Of a DNA stretch of 30,574 bases, positions 12,401 to 17,888 are shown in pieces (position 1 is the stretch's first letter; each line of letters starts with the position of its first letter). The stretch is from an uncultured Collinsella sp. (GTDB lineage Bacteria; Actinomycetota; Coriobacteriia; Coriobacteriales; Coriobacteriaceae): contig URKT01000016.1 in assembly GCA_900548495.1 (NCBI GenBank), forward strand, positions 1 through 30,574. The letters are read 5' to 3'. The translations under genes were made by a program, and so were the position numbers. Under the pieces are notes generated by a model that did no database searches, was not told the origin of the DNA, and saw only the letters and a list, made by a program, of their open reading frames with translations.

Positions 12401-12401
12401 G
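414..12401 (+). CDS. giant sortase-anchored adhesin, fibro-slime head plus pilin-isopeptide stalk
   Basis: A predicted surface adhesin of about 3995 aa. ATG 414 is chosen over an in-frame TTG at 399 because GGGGAGGG (401-408) lies just before it. The signal peptide ends near ATSASA-D. The head (about 260-395) matches the fibro-slime family, with SGDDDVWVYIDG and GDLGGIH near 295-315 and an SFFYLERG strand. SpaA-like prealbumin folds follow at about 400-495 and 700-790, then a DUF7601-like domain. The stalk (about 1125-3920) is roughly fifteen pilin isopeptide-linkage (FctA/Spy0128-type) domains. Each has a lysine in KxLxGR(D/A), a glutamate in the YT(I/V)xE strand and an asparagine in a closing FTNxY, the expected isopeptide triad. 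Two D2/DUF11-like domains (about 2416-2675) and two DUF7601-like modules interrupt it. A Pro/Gly/Ser linker leads to MPDTGD at about 3960, a hydrophobic segment and RRRR. Ligand and sortase are not visible. Codon use changes near 9240. Confidence 0.93.
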   Translation: MNRACARAREMLKPFGKKTNTAKRVLRVLAVPLAACALLFGATSASADQTVPFSNHIVKTVNPTGTTVNLFDYWVVNGDNDKSVNINNNNGNDNTGINKGHQLKFNGGAGSGINKWTGKSGIGGFGRLQFVKNTLVDGYPSIKAGTYTSYNTSGTYTDESLAYLFNNDSQVNGKAVYNKVQGLFQLKDGYYVYDSYGSDGNYAVYNSTTNSFDVYDKAGVYKDSVSDANRGQFFPFDSADKVFEERSGQLSPIGITDGTNDKLNHHFGMSMTTEFVQPKEGKTTDLKDMVFKFSGDDDVWVYIDGVLVGDLGGIHEKATLEINFANGEVKVGHVDGANGTKKEIEKTNIKAKFEDAGADTTNFFGNTFRDSTKHTLSFFYLERGAGASNMSLKFNLTTLPSSEVAKVDQNGEAVNGATFKLYRSDGPDADWNKGELVAQGTTKDRGQLILQKSNGSVLSFDEEHNTNHCDYFVLKETDLPEGYRSSLTSSTTATPGELHLQYKQAAASGSGGVVVAPQTTVTTADGKSWTGSRMWLNGGYLAAKETISLDKDTQDNKGNAISSGTTFAVVLKLTGASEDHTSEDAWTAVTGNPLNGYKLCSAHGIAGAVEAAKSADTSVFDVDTKGDYVVTVRSLPGDIEKYAAMMTDKSKAEYTVAVYHTTASSLAGATIDNTSMVQYQTINRQFSTVIHLTNVQNRLFVQKVDDLGKPVNDATFQLYQAKDVTGNSPSTYAIKPGAEPYDTVKANDATYPYEIKGTACFPLDSVNHKPLTKGTYYLRESVSPDGYEINNTITKVIVDDSGVYVDAGEKGDGVLSVSGPGSLIASLAQFGSPDSIDNTLTHIKGKLQSAVVDADGNLTWGQKSTAEGVTPSLENDLMHMRYDKTAQGTKTVLRYVEDGGERNDQLATIFADTGINRMALYQEDDSAYIDDASKTRTNLGTLQLNHLFTTATAVQYADRRVARLQVTKTVTADSGLTAPAKDANGNDLTFRFKFTLPESENGYEAHVFDADGKAVGNSFRLHNGDTHSIKAGETIRVYDLKKGDSYSVSELTTKGEESSGNVLASIVNTVTGSADESVLPAGFSLVNRKAGGEEQSGTGNTIEGKIVALEDGKIPASNKLEFTNNYSVNPVKNGLSAKKLLEGRDWADGDSFTVQLTADDGVPMPNGAKSKVSTVELTKNSQTQTVGDITYKTATFGDITYTKPGTYTYTISEVIPGSNAGADGISYSAASYIATVVVNDNHAGALVVTSVKVVQECNDAGVDTKTEVADAIFTNRYDEHEGNITIHAQKNLVDNAGTFPLARNAFTFTLEGVGGYADASAVFSLDTVDKNMAAPMPQGTEGNIATVGNNADGTVTWPEISYTAKPDAGRAYVYKFAENRGSVTGMTYDGSVYYAVVRNAKKGAGIQTSIEYYKIAEDGSVKQLDTNVTPSFTNIYSVDPTSVTLQGQKTVSGRDWNQGESYAFNLAAATDDAGATGLGKTTKQAVTDGAVAIGVNRAVASAPATGRVASFAFGTEAAPTVTFNRAGTFSFNITEKAAQDGQAGMSMDKHTARATVVVTDLDESGNHAGKLRVSSVTYANTGASDADKIVTDKAAFTNAYRASGTFDGVTVSKTLEGRASTAGQFTFAVTGLWYNGVQTSVDGSEASLSNTAAGASVSGAVVGASGQEKLFARDLTEQDLGHTFAYRIHENQPAAAGYAYDTNYTGDAIVLVKVLARKNDPAKLYTVTTVLKGAGVTELLGDGTDASALTDEKIVELKQKPNTYVQQYDASEAGATTPAVSFVNRYTASLDYGAAGGLQIEKTLTYPKDATIFSSPKSTFRYIVKPADEISASKVGISTDGKVFETANVEADAPKTVSLIPAGGLTFTQDDAGKTFTYTVSEIDDKATGYTYDKTVHTVKAVVADNGDGTLRVATAVSKQVDGKDELEGRWIYPSGATSTGVATVKFKNTYTVTEAATYTPSVTKVVVGADAPDKFTFAMTAADDATKAAINGKLITGSSMSADNGYAEKKQTKEGLKDGEHYQVNFSKLTFNKPGTYKFAMNELAPNGGLGEWTYDAHTYNLTITVTDEGGKLVARADGATGSEGFIFTNSYQTSTSYELQGGLEIVKTLNGHDLHAGMFGFTVTGEDTASTEKLKTLLRADEGKLTVKNDEPQTDGTSHTGVLGGLTFATKDAGKTFTYKVVENDGGKGGYTYDSTYWKVEIAVKKRDNGSLYTVTTAKHYDAKNVELSADAKFSSESGTAKAQVSFTNSYIAKGTFEGLAAEKVMDSRDKIEAGQYTFDLYAEKADGSLKKMDEGTTQAGENGTATVDFGKVYFKLGDATSETHEQTIDLARAANDGVATKQHNADHTTTYSFNLVAKERLASLPAGVRPVDTSATCRVLLEVTDNNDGTLTSKVTYRDGTENGKIVFHNTRDKVKTIGTVAKPNVDIDGQLLSVGDSYVYTINWVNTEADDNGNLVPAKVTVTDELPTGVVFEAFEGKNADKGTASGQSLTWNLGEQPAGSHGSVRVRVKITEDAVKDAQGAVGAINNAATVTIGNKSYTGTTTNYVPKKSESDAQDSTGSGVALGDELTYTIGYKNTEGASATVTITDAVPAGTEFVGFAGDHKDAGSKDNDGNLTWALKDVPAGKEGTVQFKVRVTEDAFKSGGASGDISNQASVAVGNNPAVKTNTTTDEVSDGRLTLSKTVTAAEGIVAPNKAFTFRVLLYQADGTTPLTGTFAYAGRPSGTNGTYVSGQIKSGDTIALKAGGSVTVTVPVGARYEVQELDSKGDLMTSEDGFAVADKANPQKGTIGQATQVGFTNVYSVESTKVENAFKVQKKISGRNWTKTDAFTMTLTAQGEAPMPKGAKEGVSTIELHKDAQVGNFGAIEYTKPGTYTYMITEQSGDEAALTFSKATYRATVTVTDNGAGKLSAKTKIAQLADDAGDAAERTVEAAVFTNTAKTGSLTVKKTVVGGDSQREFGFAVTLTDGDGEPVSGTFGKGEHAVTFTDGKATFTLKDGGEKTIAGLPVGARYTVTEDAAEGCTTTVNGADGSKAEGAVTEDGATVAFTNTYGTAAEGRDVSTAGLFTKALEGRDWAEGDSFQFTLTGEGSAPMPEGSVDGSKTVSVTAAAGTKAGDRVAFDFGAIRYTLNDIKDAGFVEVGGKRVRAKTFTYTVREVRPDDGSAIAGVDYDGHVATMTVTVTDDGSGNLTATTPAIAQASGGDFVNTYTTELDYSARAGVRLSKTLSGRAMEAGQFAFTVTADAETAAKLGLKTDKDAYAVAAADDGEADLIDLVGGAAGSDVRFTDADAGKTYSFTVTETKLGGEGYANDTAPRTVTIAPAYDAATGKLTVTTTVAKDGVEVARSEVSTADDVTATPAPVTVAFENSYEATGVLGGEGNVAINATKTLAGRAAAAGEFSFSVRDAQGNVVATATNQASGDGEAAGLAFSPIAYTTDTLERMVADGIATRAADGSWVIPYTVSEDGTDRLPAGVTATASSFDITVKVTDDGKGGLDVSVVYPEGSGGTLSFVNGYGTNEATVDLAGTKTLALSQAGLGLAQADIAGKYTFKIEPLDGAPAPVDASGKTVTEATNDAAGNVELGHVTFKQPSDLDDVEIDGDGLRTKTFAYRVSESGSVDGVVNDATAIRTFTVKVVEDTNAGTLAAEVLPAEGTPEGKGAFEFTNTYVVNPTPSSVTDQIKVSKKLKGRDLAEGEFEFQLVEIAADGSESVAATGKNAADGTVALSPVTYTAPGTHSYELREVAGTAGGVTYDRATYRVRTTVTDAGNGMLTVRHELADAEGNPTGDDSVTFTNGYEAAPVTLKLGAAKVLKGAELKAGQFGFELKSRDGKVMSTAKNAADGGVTFDALTFKQAGTYTFTVSEVDDGQAHVTYDKAVRKIVVTLSDEAADGTKTGYLSARVSYEGDANVPPVFTNSYAEEPGTPENPGTPGGGSGGGSDNGSGSGASGDGSKGGMPDTGDRSLPLEALGAMAGIGALTATGGAVLYRRRR
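3781..12186 (+). repeat. coding array of divergent isopeptide-linkage domains
   Basis: Within the adhesin, domain boundaries recur every 100-170 codons with a closing (F/V)xNxY motif. Typical repeat starts are KKLLEGRDW, QKTVSGRDW, SKTLEGRA, QKKISGRNW, TKALEGRDW, SKTLSGRA and SKKLKGRD. The copies differ a lot at the DNA level, so this is an old domain array rather than a recent tandem duplication. The D2/DUF11 pair and the DUF7601-like units are inserted between isopeptide domains. Confidence 0.8.
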
Positions 12402-12413
12402 CGATATGGACGA

Positions 12414-12446
12414 GTGGGGCGAATCCATCCGATGGGTTCGCCCCAC
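12414..12446 (+). terminator. hairpin after the giant adhesin
   Basis: GTGGGGCGAA (12414-12423) pairs perfectly with TTCGCCCCAC (12437-12446), 13 nt after the adhesin stop. There is no T run, so it may terminate weakly or protect the 3' end. It abuts the -35 box of the SRP RNA promoter, and its inner part shares CGATGGGTTCG with the SRP RNA 5' arm. Confidence 0.55.
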
Positions 12447-12475
12447 TTGCCGTGGCGGGCGGGAGCAGGTAAGAT
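12447..12475 (+). promoter_or_regulatory. promoter of the SRP RNA
   Basis: TTGCCG (12447-12452), a 17-bp spacer and TAAGAT (12470-12475) form a good sigma-70-type promoter. Predicted transcription would begin near 12482, matching the outer base of the SRP RNA helix. Confidence 0.65.
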
Positions 12476-12482
12476 ATACCGA

Positions 12483-12605
12483 GCGCCTAGCGCGTTCGAT
12501 GGGTTCGGATGACGACATGTTCCGAATCTGGTCAGGTCCGGAAGGAAGCAGCCATAAGGAGCCTCTGTCGGGCATCCGAATCCATCGAGCGCACGGGCGT
12601 TTTTT
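12483..12605 (+). ncRNA. ffs: signal recognition particle RNA, small bacterial type (4.5S)
   Basis: The universally conserved SRP apical domain is present: GGTCAGGTCC, the GGAA tetraloop, then GGAAGCAGCC (12530-12552). The flanks close into a long hairpin: GTTCGATGGGTTCGGATG (12494-12511) pairs with CATCCGAATCCATCGAGC (12573-12590), and the outer CGCC/GGCG pairs close at about 12484/12599. A T6 run at 12600-12605 ends it. The Alu domain of the long SRP RNA type is absent. It binds Ffh and targets ribosomes making membrane and secreted proteins. It is its own transcription unit. Confidence 0.95.
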
Positions 12606-12618
12606 GGTGCCGCGACAT

Positions 12619-12713
12619 GGCCCGGCCGACGGCGAGGTATTTGGTGTCTCGCTGGTCCTCGGCTTCGCCTGCGGGATCGCTCGACTACCAAACACCTCGC
12701 CGCCGGCCGGGCC
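12619..12713. repeat. large imperfect palindrome downstream of the SRP RNA
   Basis: A 28-nt arm (12619-12646, starting GGCCCGGCCGACGGCGAGG) is the near-perfect reverse complement of 12686-12713, with about three mismatches. The 39-nt loop holds a smaller nested hairpin, GGC-TTC-GCC inside TCC/GGA. It starts 13 nt after the SRP T run and has no T run of its own. It could be a REP/MITE-like element or an RNA structure; I cannot name a family. Confidence 0.8.
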
Positions 12714-12855
12714 CCGTCGTCCGAAAATCACCCGTAAAGGCGCGTTTATCTAATTTAATCTATCCCTTGTGGAATGCGGCTTGCTGGTGTTGTCTGGGCA
12801 TTGATGGCTACATGGTTCAAGAGGCGGCGGTGCTGTTGCTTGAATTTTTGCAGTT
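12714..12855. other. non-coding spacer
   Basis: About 140 bp between the large palindrome and the convergent terminator. I found no tRNA, no supported open frame and no convincing promoter here. Confidence 0.5.
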
Positions 12856-12900
12856 AAAGAGGCCCGTTTCCCTGGGTTGGGGAAACGGGCCTCTTTTCTC
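12856..12900. terminator. strong, probably bidirectional terminator
   Basis: AAAGAGGCCCGTTTCC (12856-12871) pairs perfectly with GGAAACGGGCCTCTTT (12881-12896) around a 9-nt loop, flanked by A-rich and T-rich ends. It lies 45 bp beyond the stop codon of the minus-strand coiled-coil gene and would end that transcript. It can also stop rightward read-through from the SRP RNA side. Confidence 0.85.
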
Positions 12901-12940
12901 TCTGGGCTCGTGGATTGGCGAAGACAATAACCGCTGGCAG

Positions 12941-13933
12941 CTATTTTGAGTTCTTGATGCGGCGTGTGGCAGTGGCGGTTATTCCGAGGCCTGCGGCGGC
13001 GATTCCTGCGAGTGCGATTGCGCTCGGCGCTGCGTCGCCCGTGTTCGCGAGCTTGCCGGCGGTCGTATCTGCTTGCTTGCCGCTGCTCGAGTTCGCTTGC
13101 TTGGTGGAGCTTGGCGGGGTATTTTTGCCGGTCGCGGGCGAGCTGGCGGGCTGTGTTGCCTCGGCCGGTTGCGCCGAGTTGGAGGGAGGCGTCGTCTCGG
13201 TCGGTTGCGTTATCTCGGTCGAGGTGGCCTTGTCTGCCGCGGCCTTTGCCTCTTCGTATGCCTTGCAGGCGTCGTCATAGGCCGTTTGCGCTTTTTTCAA
13301 ATTGTCGAGGAGCGCATCTCGCTTGGCTGTCTCTTCGTCGATATCGGTTTGACATTTTTCCGCATTGGCTTCGAACTTCGCGACGACACTTTCCTGGCTC
13401 TCGAGTCTGGTTCGGTATGTGTTAAGTACCGCTTGGCAAGAATATTCTTGACGTTCCGCTGTTGCTATCTCGTAGCGTAACTGATTAATAGTTTCTGCAG
13501 GCGCCCCGTCGTTGCACGCCTTGTCTAATTCTGTCTGAAGGTTACTTACCTGGTTGTGGGCCGCGTCGTATCTGGCTTGGGCTTCTTTGACCTGCGCTTG
13601 TAGGTAAAGAAGAGGTCCCCTTGAGTCGTCGGCTTCCTTCAGCATCCTGTCGCGGAGCGATTGCAAATCGGTAATCACGTGCTCGATAGTCTCTAATATC
13701 TCAGGACCTGCGGCGTCTTTTGCGGCCTCGAGGGTTTTGAGCGCTTCCTGCATGGCTGCATACGCTCTTTCTTTTGCGGCGGCCGCATCTTCCGTCTGCA
13801 AGGCAACTGCGCCGGTGGGGGCGCTGGTTTCTGCCGCGATCGCCGCTACGGGGGCGATTCCCGCGACAAGTGCCGCGGAAAGGGCGATGCCCACAGTTGC
13901 TCGTCTTGCTCTTCTTGCGAGAATGTCGTTCAT
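12941..13933 (-). CDS. coiled-coil sortase-anchored surface protein
   Basis: A 330-aa secreted wall protein of unknown ligand. The start is ATG at 13933, with GAGGTG about 6 nt upstream. Residues 1-34 are a signal peptide: a basic MNDILARRARR, a hydrophobic stretch and a cut near AIAA-E. Residues about 50-230 are rich in Ala, Glu, Lys and Gln with heptad-like spacing (for example KTLEAAKDA, QVKEAQARYDAA, DEETAKRDALLDNLKKAQ), suggesting a long alpha-helical coiled coil. A Thr/Pro/Ser linker (about 235-293) crosses the wall. LANTGD at about 295, a hydrophobic helix and RRIKNSK form the sortase signal. Two cysteines in the helical part (QEYSCQAVL and EKCQTD) plus one in DKACND could form disulfides. 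The overall form recalls M-like rods, but no specific homology is claimed. It is transcribed alone toward the 12856-12900 terminator. Confidence 0.88.
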   Translation of the reverse strand: MNDILARRARRATVGIALSAALVAGIAPVAAIAAETSAPTGAVALQTEDAAAAKERAYAAMQEALKTLEAAKDAAGPEILETIEHVITDLQSLRDRMLKEADDSRGPLLYLQAQVKEAQARYDAAHNQVSNLQTELDKACNDGAPAETINQLRYEIATAERQEYSCQAVLNTYRTRLESQESVVAKFEANAEKCQTDIDEETAKRDALLDNLKKAQTAYDDACKAYEEAKAAADKATSTEITQPTETTPPSNSAQPAEATQPASSPATGKNTPPSSTKQANSSSGKQADTTAGKLANTGDAAPSAIALAGIAAAGLGITATATRRIKNSK

Positions 13934-13983
13934 CTCGGCACCTCATTTCAAGGGTCGGCGACTAACTTGGTAGCACTAATGTA

Positions 13984-13992
13984 AATATACCA
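13984..13992 (-). promoter_or_regulatory. extended -10 for the coiled-coil protein gene
   Basis: On the minus strand TG-G-TATATT is an extended -10 with no clear -35. It predicts transcription from about 13977 and a leader of about 45 nt before ATG 13933. Confidence 0.45.
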
Positions 13993-14069
13993 TGCTAGTT
14001 GACCCGACACTGGCTGGGTGTGCGCGTATACCCCTCTGAAAACTGAATCCCGTTAGAAATGACGAGTTG

Positions 14070-14099
14070 TTTACGCTTCTTTTGGGGTGGCGGTACTAT
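14070..14099 (+). promoter_or_regulatory. probable promoter of the ABC exporter operon
   Basis: TTTACG (14070-14075), an 18-bp spacer and TACTAT (14094-14099) predict a transcript start near 14106. That lies downstream of the in-frame GTG at 14087 and supports ATG 14144 as the real start. Confidence 0.4.
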
Positions 14100-14143
14100 C
14101 ATGGTTCGAATTGAATGTGGATGATGATAGGGAGCGCCTATAC

Positions 14144-15988
14144 ATGATTGAGCTGCTCAGGCGTTTTGGTGGTAAGTTTCGCCGGTATATGGTGATTGGC
14201 CCTGCGTGTAAGCTGATCGAAGTGATCTTTGACCTGCTGACGCCGCTGGTGATTGCCCAGATGATCGATAAGGGTATTGGCGCACACGATGTCAACGCCG
14301 TCGTCCACTACGGTATGCTGCTTGGCGCCATGGCTGTGATCGGCATCTCGTTTACGCTCGTCTGCCAAAAGATGGCGGCGCTCACCTCGCAGGGCATGGG
14401 CACCGATATCCGCGGTGCGCTCTACCAGCACATCAACAAGTTGAGCTATGCCGAACTCGACCGCTTTGGCACGCCGTCGCTTATCACCCGCATTACCAAC
14501 GACGTCAACCAGGTGCAGCTGGCCGTGGCGCTGGGCGTGCGCATGCTCATCCGTTGGCCTTTCCTGGCGGTGGGCTCCATGGTCGCGGCCCTTGCCATCG
14601 ACCTTAAGCTCGGCATGATCTTTTTGATCTGCACGCCCGCTATCGGCCTGGTGTTTTGGTTTGTCATGGCGCGCTGCATCCCGTACTACAAGCAGCTGCA
14701 GGCAAAGCTCGACCGCATCGCGCTCATTTGCCGCGAGGGGCTTTCGGGCGCCCGTGTGATTCGCGCCTTTGTACGCGAAGATCACGAGCGCGAGCGCTTT
14801 GCCCAAGCCGCCGATGACCAGGCCCATACCGCCATTGCGGTGGGTAAGCTCTCGTCGGTCCTTAACCCCGTCACATTCTTGGTGATGAACCTGGGCGTGT
14901 GCGCCATCCTGTGGGTGGGCGGCATCCAGGTCAACGTGGGCGAGCTTACGCAGGGCCAGGTCATGGCGTTTGTGAACTACATGACGCAGACCCTCACCTC
15001 TATCGTCTACGTCGCCAACCTGGTCGTGGTCTTTACCAAGGCGAGCGCCAGTGCGTCACGTATCAACGAGGTGCTCAATTGCGTGCCGAGCATCACCGAC
15101 GAGGGCAACCAGCCGGTCGCGCTGCCCAAGCCGGGCAATGTCGCTCCCGTTCCTGCGTTGGGCTTGAGCCATGCAAACTTCTCCTTTGGCGCCGGCGCTG
15201 CCAACGCCGTCAACGATGTGACGCTGAAGCTCCCGCTGGGCAAGACGCTTGGCATTATCGGCGGTACGGGTAGCGGCAAGTCCACGCTCGTCTCGCTTAT
15301 TCCGCGCCTATACGATGCGAGTACCGGCAGCGTGAGCGTAATGGGTGCCGACGTGCGCGCCTGGCCGCTCGATCAGCTGCGCCGTGTGGTCGCGACCGTT
15401 CCGCAGCGAGCGTCGCTGGTGAGCGGCACCATCCGCAGCAACCTAACCTGGCGCGACGAGTCGGCAACCGATGAGGAGCTGTGGGCGGCGCTCGACATGG
15501 CGCAGGCGAGCGAGTTCGTGCGCAGCAAGCCGCAGGGGCTCGATGCCCCGGTCGAGGCGGGCGGCAAGAACTTTAGCGGTGGCCAGCGCCAGCGCCTGAC
15601 CATCGCGCGTGCCTTGGTGGGCTCGCCTCAGATATTGATCATGGACGACTCCGCCTCGGCGCTCGACTTTAAGACCGACGCGGCGCTTCGCCATGCCATT
15701 CGCGAGCGCAGCGTGCGCGGTGCCGCCGAGGGCGGGCTGCCGCTCACGACGGTGATCGTAAGCCAGCGCGTCTCGACCGTTCGCGATGCCGACATGATCT
15801 GCGTGCTCGATCACGGCTCGGTTGCGGGCCTGGGCACGCATGACGAGCTGTATGCAAGCTGCCAGCTCTATCGCGAGATTTGCCAGTCGCAGCTGCGCCG
15901 CGAGGAACTCGAGGGCCAGCAGGGGAGTGCGGCGCTCGCGCCCGCTCCAACCGCCCCCGCATCCGTCTGCGCAAAGGAGGGCTGCTAA
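14144..15988 (+). CDS. ABC exporter subunit with degenerate ATP site (half-transporter A)
   Basis: A 614-aa half-transporter: an exporter-type membrane domain (about 1-310, six hydrophobic segments) fused to an ATPase domain. ATG 14144 is used, with GGGAG 10 nt upstream. The ATPase has Walker A GGTGSGKS (about 373-380), signature FSGGQ (477-481) and Walker B ILIMDD (497-502). The catalytic glutamate after Walker B is aspartate (D502) and the switch histidine is glutamine (Q541, in VSQRVST). These two changes define the degenerate site in heterodimeric exporters such as TM287/288, LmrCD and BmrCD, while its intact SGGQ serves the partner's active site. The gene ends in a low-complexity Ala/Pro tail, with TAA touching the next ATG. 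The substrate (drug, lipid or peptide) cannot be read from sequence. Confidence 0.93.
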   Translation: MIELLRRFGGKFRRYMVIGPACKLIEVIFDLLTPLVIAQMIDKGIGAHDVNAVVHYGMLLGAMAVIGISFTLVCQKMAALTSQGMGTDIRGALYQHINKLSYAELDRFGTPSLITRITNDVNQVQLAVALGVRMLIRWPFLAVGSMVAALAIDLKLGMIFLICTPAIGLVFWFVMARCIPYYKQLQAKLDRIALICREGLSGARVIRAFVREDHERERFAQAADDQAHTAIAVGKLSSVLNPVTFLVMNLGVCAILWVGGIQVNVGELTQGQVMAFVNYMTQTLTSIVYVANLVVVFTKASASASRINEVLNCVPSITDEGNQPVALPKPGNVAPVPALGLSHANFSFGAGAANAVNDVTLKLPLGKTLGIIGGTGSGKSTLVSLIPRLYDASTGSVSVMGADVRAWPLDQLRRVVATVPQRASLVSGTIRSNLTWRDESATDEELWAALDMAQASEFVRSKPQGLDAPVEAGGKNFSGGQRQRLTIARALVGSPQILIMDDSASALDFKTDAALRHAIRERSVRGAAEGGLPLTTVIVSQRVSTVRDADMICVLDHGSVAGLGTHDELYASCQLYREICQSQLRREELEGQQGSAALAPAPTAPASVCAKEGC

Positions 15989-17848
15989 ATGAATCCGTAC
16001 ACTTCCTCCGGTTCGGTCGCCACGATGACGGCCAACGTGTCCGGTAACGATAACCTCAATGACCTGGGCGACGGTCCGCGCCAGCCCGGCGATCCCGAGC
16101 GCTATCCCGTGGGCGCGGTGACCCGCCGCCTGCTGGGCTATGTTCGCCCGCACCGCGTCTCGTTTGCGGCGTCGTTTGTGAGTGCCGCCGTCTCGGTAAT
16201 TTTGCAACTCTATACGCCCATCCTCATCGGCGAGGGCATCGACCTGATCGTTGCCGCGGGCCAAGTGGACTTCGACGCGCTACTGCCGCTTGTTACCAAG
16301 CTCGCGATTGTCGTCGTAGGTACTGCGGCCTTCCAGTGGCTACAGGGCTACTGCGTCAACCGCCTGTCCTACGAGACGGTGCGCGACATGCGCGTGGAGG
16401 CGAGCGACAAGCTCAGCCGTATGCCGCTCAGCTTTATCGACAGTCACGCCCACGGCGACCTTATGAGCCGCGTGGTCAACGACGTCGATCAGGTGGGCGA
16501 CGGTCTGCTGCAGGGCTTCACGCAGCTCTTCACCGGTGTTATCACCATCGTTGGCACGCTCGCGTTTATGCTCTCCATTAACCTGACCATGACGCTCGTG
16601 GTGGTGCTCGTCACGCCGCTTTCCATCTTTGCTGCCGGTGCCATTGCCAAGCTCTCCAACAAGAGCTTTACGGCTCAGCAGCGCATTCAAGGGCAGCTCG
16701 GTGGTCATATCGAGGAGTACGTAGGCGAGCAAAAGCTTGTCGACGCCTTTGCCTATGGTCCCAACGCCCAGCAGCGCTTCGATGCCCTCAATGCCGAGCT
16801 CTACACCGCGGGCGAGCGCGCGCAGTTTATGGGCTCGCTCTCCAACCCCGGCACGCGCTTTATCAATAACATCATCTATGCCGTGGTCGCTGTGATCGGC
16901 TGCGTGGGCGTGATCACGGGCGTGCCTGCGGCGCTTACGGTGGGCGGCGTGCAGATCTTCCTGTCCTACGCCAACCAGTACACCAAGCCGTTCAACGAGG
17001 TTACCAACGTCATCACGCAAATCCAGACGGCGTATGCCTCGGCGCGCCGCATGTTTGCGCTGCTCGATGCGCGCGAGCAGGAGCCCGACGCGTCGGACGC
17101 CGTAGAGCTCGCCGCCCCGCAGGGTGAGGTGACCTTTGAGCATGTGGACTTTAGCTACGTGCCCGACCGCAGGCTGCTGCAGGACATCTGCATCGAGGCT
17201 AAGCCCGGCATGCGCTTTGCCCTGGTCGGTCCTACGGGCTGTGGCAAGACGACGCTCATCAATTTGCTACTGCGTTTTTACGATATCGATGCCGGTCGCA
17301 TTGCGGTCGATGGCCGTTCCTCGCGTGACTACACGCGCGCAAGCCTGCGCCGCGCCTTTGGCATGGTGCTGCAGGACACTTGGCTGTTCGAGGGCACGGT
17401 GGCGGAAAACATCGCCTACGGTTGTCCCGATGCCACGCGCGAACAGGTTGTCGAGGCGGCCAAGCGCGCGCACGCGCACAAGTTTATCGTGCAGCTGCCA
17501 GGCGGCTACGATACGGTGATCGGCGAGGACGGCGGCACGTTTAGCCAGGGTCAAAAGCAGCTGCTGTGCATCGCGCGCGTTATGCTCACCGATCCGGCTA
17601 TCTTGCTGCTGGACGAGGCGACTTCGAGTATCGATACCCGCACCGAGCTGCAGGTGCAGGCGGCATTCGATGAGCTCATGGCCGGTCGCACAAGCTTTGT
17701 CGTGGCGCACCGCCTGAGCACCGTCCGCAACGCCGACTGCATTCTGGTGATGCGCGACGGGCAGATTATCGAGCGCGGCACGCACGACGAGCTGCTAGCG
17801 GCAGGCGGCTTCTACGCCGAACTCTATCGCAGCCAGTTTGCCCAGTGA
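15989..17848 (+). CDS. ABC exporter subunit with canonical ATP site (half-transporter B)
   Basis: A 619-aa partner of the preceding gene. Its ATG follows the upstream TAA with no gap, and its ribosome site AAAGGAGG (15973-15980) lies inside the upstream coding end, so the two are translationally coupled. After a cytoplasmic N-terminus of about 45 aa comes an exporter membrane domain (about 50-330) and an ATPase domain. The ATPase has Walker A GPTGCGKTT (about 414-422), signature FSQGQ (518-522), Walker B LLLDEATS with catalytic E543, and switch histidine H574 in AHRLST. The signature deviates (SQGQ for SGGQ), as expected of the subunit that supplies the weak signature to the degenerate site. 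Together they should form one heterodimeric exporter with one hydrolytic site. No terminator is obvious in the 40 bp after its stop. Confidence 0.94.
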   Translation: MNPYTSSGSVATMTANVSGNDNLNDLGDGPRQPGDPERYPVGAVTRRLLGYVRPHRVSFAASFVSAAVSVILQLYTPILIGEGIDLIVAAGQVDFDALLPLVTKLAIVVVGTAAFQWLQGYCVNRLSYETVRDMRVEASDKLSRMPLSFIDSHAHGDLMSRVVNDVDQVGDGLLQGFTQLFTGVITIVGTLAFMLSINLTMTLVVVLVTPLSIFAAGAIAKLSNKSFTAQQRIQGQLGGHIEEYVGEQKLVDAFAYGPNAQQRFDALNAELYTAGERAQFMGSLSNPGTRFINNIIYAVVAVIGCVGVITGVPAALTVGGVQIFLSYANQYTKPFNEVTNVITQIQTAYASARRMFALLDAREQEPDASDAVELAAPQGEVTFEHVDFSYVPDRRLLQDICIEAKPGMRFALVGPTGCGKTTLINLLLRFYDIDAGRIAVDGRSSRDYTRASLRRAFGMVLQDTWLFEGTVAENIAYGCPDATREQVVEAAKRAHAHKFIVQLPGGYDTVIGEDGGTFSQGQKQLLCIARVMLTDPAILLLDEATSSIDTRTELQVQAAFDELMAGRTSFVVAHRLSTVRNADCILVMRDGQIIERGTHDELLAAGGFYAELYRSQFAQ

Positions 17849-17888
17849 GCAAGCCCGTGGGGCAAATTAATCAATCGACAGACGGTGG

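Noticed and set aside
12714..12855. tRNA gene suggested by GGTTCAAG near 12814
   Set aside because: No acceptor stem, D-arm or anticodon arm can be formed around it.
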